Origin: Clostridia bacterium
Lineage (GTDB): Bacteria > Bacillota > Clostridia > Oscillospirales > CAG-272
DNA length: 59,416 bases
Direction: 5' to 3'
Assembly: GCA_017472285.1 (NCBI GenBank)
Contig: JAFUQQ010000014.1
Span: 98,372-157,787 of the forward strand
Under the pieces are notes generated by a model. The model was given only the letters and a program-made list of their open reading frames with translations, searched no databases and was not told the DNA's origin. Positions 16,340 through 23,945 of this stretch are shown here, piece after piece (positions within the stretch are counted from its first letter, which is position 1; each line of letters begins with the position of its first letter). Made by a program: the position numbers and the translations under genes.

Positions 16340-17341
16340 TCAATAAAGGCTACCCGAATTGACAACGGGCTGTGCATCGTGATTGCCGCAGAGAACCACG
16401 AGAAGATTGGAAACCATAGCGGCTTTGCGTTCTTCATCGAGTTCAACGACTTTGTTTTCGCTGAGGCGTTCGAGTGCCATTTCCACCATGCCTACCGCAC
16501 CGTCCACGATCATCTTTCTGGCATCGATGATAGCGGAAGCTTGCTGACGCTGAAGCATGACAGCGGCGATTTCGGGCGCATATGCAAGATAAGTGATACG
16601 TGCTTCGACGATCTCAATACCCGCTTCATCTACACGGGCTTGAATTTCTTTACGGATGCGTTCCGCAACGATCTCACTCGAACCGCGCAAAGAACCTTCA
16701 TCGGCAATGCCGTCACCCGTGGTGTCAACATTGGGTGCAACGTCATAAGGATAGATACGGACAACATTGCGAAGCGCGCTGTCACATTGGAGGGAGAGAA
16801 ATTCCTTGTAGTTATCGACGTTGAAGACGGCTTTCGCGGTATCAACGATCTTCCATGTGACAGCGATACCAATTTCAATGGGATTGCCAAGACAATCGTT
16901 AATCTTCTGACGGTTATTGTTGAGGGTCATGATCTTGAGAGAGATTTTGTTGCTCACGATTTCAGCGGTCGCGTTCTGACCCGCAATCTGTGCGTGTGTT
17001 TTTACGTCGCCGCTCTGATTGAGCTTGGTTTTTGCGGCGGGATTGACAGCGGTGCAGAAGGGGTTGACGAAATAGAAGCCATCGCCCTTGAGCGTGCCGA
17101 TATATCTGCCGAACAATGTCAGAACGAGTGCCTCCTGCGGTTTCAATACCTTGAGTCCGGGAATCGGGATCCAGCAGACGCAGAGAATGATACCGCCGAC
17201 AGTGACAAATAGGGGGGAGCCGCCTTGTTCCGCGTGAATGCCGCCCCAAATGGTGAGTATCGTGGATGCGATGGCGACAAGGATGGTGAGAATCAGAACG
17301 AGCATACCGTTCTTTTTCTTGGATAAAATGATTTCTTTCAT
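16340..17341 (-). CDS. SPFH/Band 7 domain membrane protein
   Basis: 333 residues with two N-terminal membrane segments (about 13-33 and 41-60), then the Band 7 domain starting P-Q-E-A-L-V-L-T-L-F-G-R-Y-I-G-T. It includes the family block A-x-R-I-R-K-E-I-Q-A-R-V-D-E-A-G-I-E-I-x-E-A and the A-P-E-I-A-x-x-M-L-Q-R-Q-Q-A helix. SPFH proteins assemble into membrane microdomain cages, often with proteases or transport partners. First gene of a three-gene operon with the RHH protein and a membrane protein; no NfeD-like partner is present. Confidence 0.9.
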   Translation of the reverse strand: MKEIILSKKKNGMLVLILTILVAIASTILTIWGGIHAEQGGSPLFVTVGGIILCVCWIPIPGLKVLKPQEALVLTLFGRYIGTLKGDGFYFVNPFCTAVNPAAKTKLNQSGDVKTHAQIAGQNATAEIVSNKISLKIMTLNNNRQKINDCLGNPIEIGIAVTWKIVDTAKAVFNVDNYKEFLSLQCDSALRNVVRIYPYDVAPNVDTTGDGIADEGSLRGSSEIVAERIRKEIQARVDEAGIEIVEARITYLAYAPEIAAVMLQRQQASAIIDARKMIVDGAVGMVEMALERLSENKVVELDEERKAAMVSNLLVVLCGNHDAQPVVNSGSLY

Positions 17342-17364
17342 AATGAAAAATTCCTTTCTTGTTT

Positions 17365-17404
17365 ATGATATCATTATGATATCATGCTGATTTTAAAATG
17401 TCAA
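17365..17404 (-). promoter_or_regulatory. Promoter and tandem palindromic operator of the SPFH operon
   Basis: Minus strand TTGACA (17399-17404), 17-base spacer, TATCAT (17376-17381). Two copies of the perfect 10-bp palindrome ATGATATCAT lie at 17365-17374 and 17376-17385, 11 bases centre to centre (one helical turn), covering the -10 box and start. Ribbon-helix-helix dimers bind such tandem half-turn-phased sites. Confidence 0.65.
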
Positions 17405-17444
17405 GGGTATTCTTTTATAATATCAAAAAAATTAAGAAAAAGAC

Positions 17445-17473
17445 TTGCATTTTCACATTTTTTATTATATTAT
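17445..17473 (+). promoter_or_regulatory. Promoter of the ECF S-component gene
   Basis: TTGCAT (17445-17450), 17-base spacer, TATTAT (17468-17473), divergent from the SPFH promoter. I see no riboswitch in the short leader that follows. Confidence 0.6.
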
Positions 17474-17511
17474 AGGTAGTATCATTTTTAATTAAAAAGA
17501 GGTGTTTTTTT

Positions 17512-18045
17512 GTGAAAAACCAAAAACTTATTCATTTGCTTTATGCCTCATTGTTTGCTGCTTTGACTTTTGTGGCAACGATGATTATCAAAATCCCTAC
17601 GCCGACAGGCGGTTACGTCAATATCGGTGATGGTATGGTAATTCTCAGCGGCTTGATTCTCGGTCCTGTATGGGGTACGCTTGCGGCGGGTATCGGTTCC
17701 ATGCTTGCCGATCTGATGGGCTATCCGATCTATGCGGGCGCGACGTTTGTTATCAAAGCCTTGATGGCGTTTGCTGCATGGGGTATCGCGAAGCTTTTGC
17801 TCCCCTTATTTAAAAAAGGAAGATTTCTTGCATACATAATCAGTGGCATTGTTGCGGAAGCGATTATGGTGTTTGGTTATTTCGTTTTTGAAGCGACGAT
17901 TATGAGCTATGGCCTCGGTGCTGCGGTCAGCGTATTGCCCAATATTGTTCAGGGCGTTGTCGGTATCGCGGTCGGTGTCGTGCTGATGGTCGTTTTTGAT
18001 AAAACGAAACTGATCGAAAAAATGATGAGAAAGAAGGAAAAATAA
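17512..18045 (+). CDS. ECF transporter S component (vitamin-type)
   Basis: Substrate-binding membrane subunit of an energy-coupling-factor importer. Translation starts at GTG behind AAGAGGTG. The 177 residues form about five or six membrane helices with the hallmark Y-V-N-I-G-D-G-M-V-I-L-S-G-L-I-L-G-P near residue 35 and G-S-M-L-A-D-L-M-G-Y-P near 64, as in PF07155-type S components. The ATPases and EcfT are not adjacent, but a complete ecfA1-ecfA2-ecfT module lies at 50-52 kb. Group II arrangement is likely. The ligand cannot be told from the sequence (riboflavin-, pyridoxine- or HMP-like possible). Confidence 0.88.
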   Translation: MKNQKLIHLLYASLFAALTFVATMIIKIPTPTGGYVNIGDGMVILSGLILGPVWGTLAAGIGSMLADLMGYPIYAGATFVIKALMAFAAWGIAKLLLPLFKKGRFLAYIISGIVAEAIMVFGYFVFEATIMSYGLGAAVSVLPNIVQGVVGIAVGVVLMVVFDKTKLIEKMMRKKEK

Positions 18046-18047
18046 AA

Positions 18048-18596
18048 ATGTTTTTGGAAGAAATTAAAAAAGAAGCCACACAGGCGGCAAACGATCTTCT
18101 TGAGGTCGCAAATCTGAAAAAAGGTGATATTGTTGTCATCGGCTGTTCCACAAGCGAAGTTTGCGGACAGAAGATCGGTGGTGCTTCCAGCCCCGAAGCT
18201 GCAGAAGCACTTTTTGAAGGACTTACAAGTGTTTTTGCACCCAAAGGTATCTATATTGCGGCGCAGTGCTGTGAGCATCTCAATCGTGCGATCATTATTG
18301 AAAAAGCGGCCGTTCCGTTTGCGGAGATCGTCAACGTCGTTCCGCAGCCCAAAGCAGGCGGTTCTTTCGCAACGGCGGCATACGCACATTTTGAAAATCC
18401 CGTTGCAGTTGAAGAGATCCGTGCGGATGCGGGACTTGACATCGGCGGTACGCTGATCGGTATGCATCTCAAAAAGGTTGCCGTTCCCGTTCGTCTTTCC
18501 GTCGATCACATCGGCGGCGCGATCCTCCTTGCCGCAAGAACCAGACCGAAATTCATCGGCGGTATCCGCGCACATTACGACGAAAATATGCTTTAA
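18048..18596 (+). CDS. YwlG/DUF436 (TIGR01440) family protein
   Basis: The 182-residue cytosolic protein matches the conserved TIGR01440 family: G-C-S-T-S-E-V near residue 32, A-Q-C-C-E-H-L-N-R-A, V-P-Q-P-K-A-G-G-S-x-A-T-x-A-Y, and D-I-G-G-T-L-I-G-M-H-L. It starts 2 bases after the S component gene and must be co-transcribed with it. The biochemical function of the family is not established. Confidence 0.93.
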   Translation: MFLEEIKKEATQAANDLLEVANLKKGDIVVIGCSTSEVCGQKIGGASSPEAAEALFEGLTSVFAPKGIYIAAQCCEHLNRAIIIEKAAVPFAEIVNVVPQPKAGGSFATAAYAHFENPVAVEEIRADAGLDIGGTLIGMHLKKVAVPVRLSVDHIGGAILLAARTRPKFIGGIRAHYDENML

Positions 18597-18725
18597 CGTA
18601 CTTTTTCTTTGGAAAAGAAAAAGTAAGCAAAAAGATACGCTCTGTGGTGGCACCGACTTTATTTTGATAAGATTTCTTATTTGGGTGCAGGCACTGCCTC
18701 CCCTACAAAAAAGAAAAATATTCCC
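18597..18725. repeat. Intergenic hairpin and low-information stretch
   Basis: ACTTTTTCTTTGGAAAAGAAAAAGT (18600-18624) is a strong T-rich hairpin just after the YwlG gene and may terminate it. A GC-rich segment ending GTGCAGGCACTGCC-TCCCCTAC follows; it resembles the GCGGGCAGTGCCCGC segment at 49708-49722. No gene. Confidence 0.45.
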
Positions 18726-18726
18726 A

Positions 18727-18755
18727 AACCCCTTGACAAACGTCAAGGGGTTTGT
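18727..18755 (+). terminator. Hairpin overlapping the gntR promoter
   Basis: AAACCCCTTGAC and GTCAAGGGGTTT form a perfect 12-bp stem with a 4-base loop. The TTGAC of the first arm is also the -35 box of the next promoter, so terminator-like structure and promoter share bases. Confidence 0.6.
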
Positions 18756-18791
18756 TATACTATAACTGTACTAATATAGATAGTACAGTTA
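18733..18791 (+). promoter_or_regulatory. Promoter and YtrA-type operator of the gntR-ABC operon
   Basis: TTGACA (18733-18738), 17-base spacer, TATACT (18756-18761). The perfect inverted repeat TAACTGTACTA - 7 bases - TAGTACAGTTA (18763-18791) follows at once, covering the transcription start. This is the form of operator bound by YtrA-subfamily GntR repressors, so the operon is probably autoregulated. Confidence 0.85.
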
Positions 18792-18811
18792 CGACGTGAA
18801 AGGAGATATTT

Positions 18812-19180
18812 ATGCTTGTGATTGACAAATTTTCCCGAAAACCGATTTATGAACAGGTCATCGAGGGGATTGAAAGAGATATTGTAACGGGCATTTTGAG
18901 TGAAAGGGACCAGCTTCCGTCTATCCGAGAACTTTCCGCAATGCTTTCCGTCAATCCCAATACAATTCAGAAGGCTTTTCAGGAGCTTGACAGAAACGGC
19001 GTGATCGTTTCGGGACAGGGACGCGGCTGTTTCGTTGCGGACGGCGCGGTCCTCAAAATTCGTGAAAGGCTTTCTGTAAAACTCGCGGAGATCGAGGATA
19101 TCGCCGCAGAGCTTGCGCAAGCGGGCATTGAAGAAGAAAATGCACTCGATGCCGTTCACCGCGCTTACGCGAAAAAATAA
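18812..19180 (+). CDS. GntR-family (YtrA subfamily) transcriptional regulator
   Basis: 122 residues: a winged helix of GntR type (P-I-Y-E-Q-V-I-E-G-I, Q-L-P-S-I-R-E-L-S-A-M-L-S-V-N-P-N-T-I-Q-K-A-F-Q-E-L) and only a short helical C-terminal dimerisation tail, as in YtrA. YtrA proteins repress their own operon with ABC transporters and respond to cell-envelope-active compounds. Here the ATPase and permease genes follow 23 bases downstream and the operator lies upstream. Confidence 0.93.
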   Translation: MLVIDKFSRKPIYEQVIEGIERDIVTGILSERDQLPSIRELSAMLSVNPNTIQKAFQELDRNGVIVSGQGRGCFVADGAVLKIRERLSVKLAEIEDIAAELAQAGIEEENALDAVHRAYAKK

Positions 19181-19203
19181 CGATCTGATGAAAGGATGAT
19201 AGT

Positions 19204-20103
19204 ATGATCTGTGCAAAAAATATAACCATGCAATTTGATGATTTCACAGCACTCAAAAATATGAGCTGTGAGATTCCCGACGGTATCATTTACGGACTTG
19301 TCGGCAGTAACGGCGCGGGTAAATCCACGTTTTTGCGTTTGCTCAGCGGTGTTTACAGACCCAAATCGGGTGAGATCACCGTCGATGGCGCGCCCGTTTA
19401 TGAAAATCCCAACGTGAAGAAAAAGATTCTTTACGTTCCCGATGAACTTTATTTTCTTCCGCAATCCAATATGCGTGTGATGGCGAATTTTTATGCCGCT
19501 GCATATGAGGATTTCAGTTATGACAGATTTGAGAAATTGACAAAGACCTTCGGACTTGATCCGACGGCGAATATCAATACCTTTTCCAAAGGTATGAAGC
19601 GTCAGGCATCCACGATCCTTGCACTTTCCGCAATGCCGCAATATCTTTTCTTTGATGAAACCTTTGACGGACTTGACCCTGTTATGAGAAATCTTGTGAA
19701 ACAGGTGATCTATAACGACGTAATGGAACGCAAAACGACGACCATCATCACGTCCCATTCGCTTCGTGAGTTGGAAGATACTTGCGATCAGCTCGCGCTT
19801 TTGCATAAGGGCGGTATCGTTTTTGAAAGTGATATTCAGAATTTGAAAACTTCACTCTTTAAGGTTCAGGTGGCATTCAAGGAACGCTTTGACCGAGCGA
19901 AATTTGAAAATATCGAGATGCTTAATTATACGCAGGCAGGCTCTGTTGCGACGTTTATCGCAAGAGGCGACAGGGAAGCGGTCGCGGCTTCCATCCGTGA
20001 GAAAAATCCGCTGCTCCTTGATGTTCTGCCGCTCAATCTTGAAGAAGTATTTATCTATGAAATGGAAGCGCTTGGCTACGCTTTCAAGGATATCCTGATG
20101 TAA
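19204..20103 (+). CDS. ABC transporter ATP-binding protein (YtrB/CcmA-like)
   Basis: 299 residues with Walker A G-S-N-G-A-G-K-S-T (near 39), an unusual signature F-S-K-G-M-K-R-Q in place of LSGGQ, and Walker B Y-L-F-F-D-E-T-F-D-G-L-D-P with His in the switch (T-S-H-S-L-R-E-L-E-D). The relaxed signature is usual for YtrB-type exporters. Couples to the next gene, the permease. Likely efflux of, or defence against, membrane-active compounds; the substrate is inference. Confidence 0.92.
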   Translation: MICAKNITMQFDDFTALKNMSCEIPDGIIYGLVGSNGAGKSTFLRLLSGVYRPKSGEITVDGAPVYENPNVKKKILYVPDELYFLPQSNMRVMANFYAAAYEDFSYDRFEKLTKTFGLDPTANINTFSKGMKRQASTILALSAMPQYLFFDETFDGLDPVMRNLVKQVIYNDVMERKTTTIITSHSLRELEDTCDQLALLHKGGIVFESDIQNLKTSLFKVQVAFKERFDRAKFENIEMLNYTQAGSVATFIARGDREAVAASIREKNPLLLDVLPLNLEEVFIYEMEALGYAFKDILM

Positions 20104-20117
20104 GGAGGATGCAGACG

Positions 20118-22235
20118 ATGAAAAATATTTTTTCCAAAAGCCTTTATCTGCAAGGCTTACGCAAGATACGCACGGCGGCTATCGCCATGGCAATCATCAT
20201 CATTGCTGTCAATGCGCTCGTTCCGATCATTTGTATCGTTGACAGCCAATTTGATTTTCCGGGTATGAACAGAAGTGTTCAGATCATAGAAGCACCTGTG
20301 GCGGCACCAGCAGGTCTTGGAATGATCTTATTTGCGCCCCTTTTGACGTATATTATGTTTTCCTATCTCAATGAGAGAAGGGCTTCCGACTTTTATCATT
20401 CGCTTCCGCAGAAACGAATCTGCGTTTATATCAGCTTCATCGCGGCGATTCTGACATGGATCGCGGCAACGCTGATTGCAAGCGCGATTCTCAATGCGAT
20501 CCTTTGGGGCATTGCCCGTTATTACAGTGTCAGTGTGTTGGCGATGGTCATGAGTACCGTGACGTATTTTATTACAGCATTGATGCTCGTTGGTTTTATG
20601 GCACTTGCCATGACGGTGACGGGTACGGCGGTTTCCAATATTCTCGTATTCATTCTGTTCGCGCTGTTTATCCGTGCGTTTGGTCTTTTCTTCCTTTACG
20701 GCTTACAGGAGGTCGCGCCGATCTTCAACGTGACGAACTCTTGGCTCGGAATCTTTGATTTTGATTTCTTCCTACCGCTTCGTTTGTTTATGGACTTTGA
20801 TACGTATAACAGAGAACTCGGCTTTTACGATGCGGGACTGCTTTGCTATTGGGCTGTCGTTGGCATTTTGCTTCTCGTTGCAGCAGGCTTCTTCTATCAC
20901 CGCCGCAAGAGCGAAAGCGCGACCAAAAGCGCACCGAACCAAATCATGCAGCATATTTACCGCATTGCCGTTACATTCCCCTTTATGATGCTCATGATGT
21001 TCATGATTTTACTTGATGAAAACTTTGAGAGTTACCATTTGATCTTCATCGTTTTCGCGGCACTTGTCTGGATCATTTACGAACTTCTGACGACCAAAAA
21101 GATTAAAAACGTATTGAAATCTGCTCCGCTTTTCCTTGTTCCCGTTCTGCTTTCCCTTGGCTATGTGGGAAGCGTTTATGCGGCGAGAGGGGTCGTTTAC
21201 AATACCACACCCGAAAGAGATGAGATCGTTTCCGTACAGATGGATGGCGGTAGCAATCGTTACTATGGTACATGGGATGCAGCGATTGTTTACAGCCATT
21301 CTGTCGAAGACCCGGACGTTTTGGATATGGTGTCTGTCGCTTTGGCGGAAACCAAGGAAACACTTCATATGACGAGCAGTGAGCGTTATCAGCAAGGTTA
21401 TACAGGTCAAGCAACACTGACTCTGGAATTGAAATCAGGCAAAAAGGTAACGTATAATCTTGTTTCACGTTTCGAATTTTATAATACGCTTGTCAATTCC
21501 GACGATCTTTATGCGCTTTGCCACACGCTTCCCCCTGATGAGATGATTGACAGCATCCATGTGGATTCTCTTTCGCTTCGTGAATATCAGAACGCAATCT
21601 GGGCGGCATTCCGCGAGGATTATGCGGCGATGAACGATCAGGAAAAAGCGGGATATTACAATTGGAATAATAGAAGTTCTTATACGATGACATATATTTA
21701 TATAAACGGTACGTATCGTGACCGCAATTTCCATGGTCAATACGGGTTGGATCCCCAGTTTACACCGAAAGCATACGCGCTCTATATGGAGTATCATAAC
21801 AGAGAAAATCCGCCTCTCAAAGGTCTTGAAAACGTAAGAGATACTTTGAACGCGATCGAGAATCCCGAAAATCATCTCGTTTCTCTGGAGATCATCGGAA
21901 CAGACAAAACAAACGCTTCGATTTTTACCGAAGATATCCGTGTGATTAAAGAATTTCTGAACACCTTGGAAATCGATAAGCATCTGATCGAATATACCAC
22001 GGCAAAAACGATTTATGAAGTCAACACCTATGTTGATACGGATTCTGCAAATTATTATATGGTTGACGAAAATGGTCTGAAACAATACGTGGAAGTTGAG
22101 GATGCCAACTATTATATCAACAATACGTATTACGTCACACTTTCCGATGAGGATATCAAGATGTATTACGAGATCGAAAAGAAATATCAGAATAATCAAA
22201 AAAATTATGAAACGGAAACCGTGATCGTAGATTGA
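20118..22235 (+). CDS. ABC transporter permease with large extracytoplasmic region
   Basis: I use the ATG at 20118: the AGGAGG at 20103-20108 is 9 bases upstream of it, but directly against the earlier ATG at 20109. About 705 residues. The first roughly 270 residues contain six hydrophobic helices (ABC-2-like), two more lie at about 285-350, and residues from about 365 to the end form a soluble Asp/Tyr/Asn-rich domain, probably outside. The domain ends in a Tyr/Asn-rich tail. The C-terminal domain has no family I recognise. Terminator downstream. Confidence 0.85.
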   Translation: MKNIFSKSLYLQGLRKIRTAAIAMAIIIIAVNALVPIICIVDSQFDFPGMNRSVQIIEAPVAAPAGLGMILFAPLLTYIMFSYLNERRASDFYHSLPQKRICVYISFIAAILTWIAATLIASAILNAILWGIARYYSVSVLAMVMSTVTYFITALMLVGFMALAMTVTGTAVSNILVFILFALFIRAFGLFFLYGLQEVAPIFNVTNSWLGIFDFDFFLPLRLFMDFDTYNRELGFYDAGLLCYWAVVGILLLVAAGFFYHRRKSESATKSAPNQIMQHIYRIAVTFPFMMLMMFMILLDENFESYHLIFIVFAALVWIIYELLTTKKIKNVLKSAPLFLVPVLLSLGYVGSVYAARGVVYNTTPERDEIVSVQMDGGSNRYYGTWDAAIVYSHSVEDPDVLDMVSVALAETKETLHMTSSERYQQGYTGQATLTLELKSGKKVTYNLVSRFEFYNTLVNSDDLYALCHTLPPDEMIDSIHVDSLSLREYQNAIWAAFREDYAAMNDQEKAGYYNWNNRSSYTMTYIYINGTYRDRNFHGQYGLDPQFTPKAYALYMEYHNRENPPLKGLENVRDTLNAIENPENHLVSLEIIGTDKTNASIFTEDIRVIKEFLNTLEIDKHLIEYTTAKTIYEVNTYVDTDSANYYMVDENGLKQYVEVEDANYYINNTYYVTLSDEDIKMYYEIEKKYQNNQKNYETETVIVD

Positions 22236-22239
22236 ACAA

Positions 22240-22268
22240 AAAAGCCTTCCCGCTGGGGAGGCTTTTTC
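22240..22268 (+). terminator. Terminator of the gntR-ABC operon
   Basis: AAAAGCCTTCCC pairs with GGGGAGGCTTTT (one G-T pair) across a 3-base loop, followed by T residues. Confidence 0.85.
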
Positions 22269-22288
22269 TGTTCATTTATAAAAAATTA

Positions 22289-22317
22289 TTGACTAATATA
22301 TCGAAATATGGTAAAAT
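22289..22317 (+). promoter_or_regulatory. Promoter of the ydjI-like operon
   Basis: TTGACT (22289-22294), 17-base spacer, TAAAAT (22312-22317), upstream of AAGGAGG and the ATG at 22358. It looks like a housekeeping rather than a sigma-W promoter. Confidence 0.65.
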
Positions 22318-22357
22318 AAAGTTGAAATTTTAATATACTAAAAAGGAGGCATCTGGT

Positions 22358-23755
22358 ATGGGACTTATTAAAGCAGGATTGGGTGCGCTTGGCGGCACAC
22401 TCGCAGATCAATGGAAGGAGTTTTTCTATTGCGAAGCCTTGGATAGCGACGTTCTCGTTGTGAAAGGTACGAAACAAACAAGTAAGCGTTCTTCCAATAA
22501 AAAAGGAAATGACAATATCATTTCCAACGGTTCGGGCATTGCCGTTGCAGACGGACAATGTATGATGATCGTTGAACAGGGAAAGATCGTGGAGGTCTGC
22601 GCTGAACCCGGTGAATTTACCTATGACAGCTCCACAGAACCGAGCATTTTTGCGGGTTCTCTCGGCAAATCCATCATCGATACGTTCAAAACCATCGGTA
22701 AACGCTTTACTTACGGCGGCGACACAGGCAAGGATCAACGCGTTTATTATTTCAATACCAAAGAGATCATTGATAATAAATTCGGTACAAAAAATCCGAT
22801 TCCGTTCCGTGTTGTCGATAGTAAGATCGGGCTTGACGTAGACGTTTCCGTGCGTTGTTCGGGCGTTTATTCGTATAAGATCACAAATCCGCTTCTTTTC
22901 TATACGAACGTATGCGGTAACGTGGAAAGAGCTTATATGCGTGAGGAGATCGATACACAGCTCAAAACGGAATTTATCAGTGCACTTCAACCCGCTTTCG
23001 GCAAGCTTTCCGATATGGAACTTCGTCCGAATCAGATCGTTTCTCATAATACCGATCTTGAAAATGCAATGAACGATGCGCTTTCTGCAAAATGGAGTGA
23101 GCTTCGCGGTATCAAAGTCATCAGCGTTGCACTTGGTTCCGTTACGCTTCCCGAAGAAGATGCGGATATGATCAAACAGGCGCAGAAAAATGCCATGATG
23201 CGCGATCCTACCATGGCGGCAGCACAGCTTGTCGGCGCACAGGCAGATGCCATGCGTACGGCGGCGGCAAATCCGAACGGTGCAATGACAGGTTTCATGG
23301 GCATGGGTATGGCAGGTGCGATGGGCGGTATGAACGCACAGAACCTCTTTGCGATGGGTCAACAGCAGCAACATCAGCAGCCCGCGCCCAAAACAACGGC
23401 AACAAACGGTTGGCAATGCGCTTGCGGTGCGACACCTACGGGTAAATTTTGCCCCGAATGCGGCGCAAAGAAGCCCGAACCCAAAAAGGAAGGCTGGGCT
23501 TGCAAATGTGGTCACACGGCAACGGGAAAATTCTGTCCCGAATGTGGTTCTCCGAAGCCTACGGATAACGGATGGACCTGTTCTTGCGGTACGGTAAACA
23601 AAGGTAAATTCTGCGCGGAATGCGGCGCGAAAAAACCTGCGGGCGCACCTCTTTACCGTTGCGATAAATGCGGTTGGGAACCCGAAGATCCCAAAAATCC
23701 GCCGAGATTCTGTCCCGAATGTGGTGACATCTTCAATGCGGATGATATGCGATAA
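22358..23755 (+). CDS. SPFH-domain protein with four C-terminal zinc ribbons (YdjI-like)
   Basis: 465 residues without membrane helix. Residues 1-290 are the YdjI-type SPFH domain (start G-L-I-K-A-G-L-G-A-L-G-G-T-L-A-D-Q-W-K-E). A Gly/Met/Ala-rich linker and Gln/His tract follow (about 300-345). Then come four zinc ribbons: three near-identical C-x-C-x8-C-x2-C units with G-K-F-C-P/A-E-C-G, and a fourth C-x2-C-x11-C-x2-C. In Bacillus YdjI acts with YdjG and YdjH in envelope-stress response beside PspA. Homologues of the latter two follow here, but no pspA is present. Confidence 0.88.
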   Translation: MGLIKAGLGALGGTLADQWKEFFYCEALDSDVLVVKGTKQTSKRSSNKKGNDNIISNGSGIAVADGQCMMIVEQGKIVEVCAEPGEFTYDSSTEPSIFAGSLGKSIIDTFKTIGKRFTYGGDTGKDQRVYYFNTKEIIDNKFGTKNPIPFRVVDSKIGLDVDVSVRCSGVYSYKITNPLLFYTNVCGNVERAYMREEIDTQLKTEFISALQPAFGKLSDMELRPNQIVSHNTDLENAMNDALSAKWSELRGIKVISVALGSVTLPEEDADMIKQAQKNAMMRDPTMAAAQLVGAQADAMRTAAANPNGAMTGFMGMGMAGAMGGMNAQNLFAMGQQQQHQQPAPKTTATNGWQCACGATPTGKFCPECGAKKPEPKKEGWACKCGHTATGKFCPECGSPKPTDNGWTCSCGTVNKGKFCAECGAKKPAGAPLYRCDKCGWEPEDPKNPPRFCPECGDIFNADDMR

Positions 23756-23769
23756 TCAGGTACGTATAT

Positions 23770-23823
23770 GGAGAGAAGCTTTTTAAAAAAAGCTCCTCTC
23801 CAAACCTCTCCGCAAAAACTTTT
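23770..23823 (-). repeat. R2 hairpin repeat, copy 3 (reversed)
   Basis: On the minus strand: AAAAGTTTTTGCGGAGAGG, then GGAGAGGAGCTTTTT pairing with AAAAAGCTTCTCTCC. It lies back to back with the forward copy at 23851. Confidence 0.75.
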
Positions 23824-23850
23824 ATAATTGGCTCAGTTTTTTTACAAAGT

Positions 23851-23938
23851 AAACGGCTTTTTGCCACATGGAAAATTTTTTGAAAGGGGTATGGGGAAAA
23901 CTTTTTTATAAAAAAGTTTTCCCCGAAAAAAAAGGGGG
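23851..23938 (+). repeat. R2 hairpin repeat, copy 4, with perfect 32-bp palindrome
   Basis: AAACGGCTTTTTGCCACA (as at 15401), then GAAAATTTTTTGAAAGGGG and a fully self-complementary 32-bp palindrome at 23893-23924 (arms begin GGGGAAAACTTTTTT). The following A/G run (AAAAAAAAGGGGGG) supplies the ribosome site of the ydjG-like gene 8 bases later. Confidence 0.8.
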
Positions 23939-23945
23939 GATTGTT

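Noticed and set aside
16112..17212. Long plus-strand open frame of 366 codons
   Set aside because: Antisense shadow of the SPFH and RHH genes, which have clear domains and ribosome sites.
17474..17511. Riboswitch (TPP or FMN) before the ECF S component
   Set aside because: The leader is under 40 bases and AT-rich; no aptamer core can fit.
22286..23515. Long minus-strand open frame of 409 codons
   Set aside because: Antisense to the YdjI-like SPFH gene; composition is Cys/His/Arg-rich without domains.
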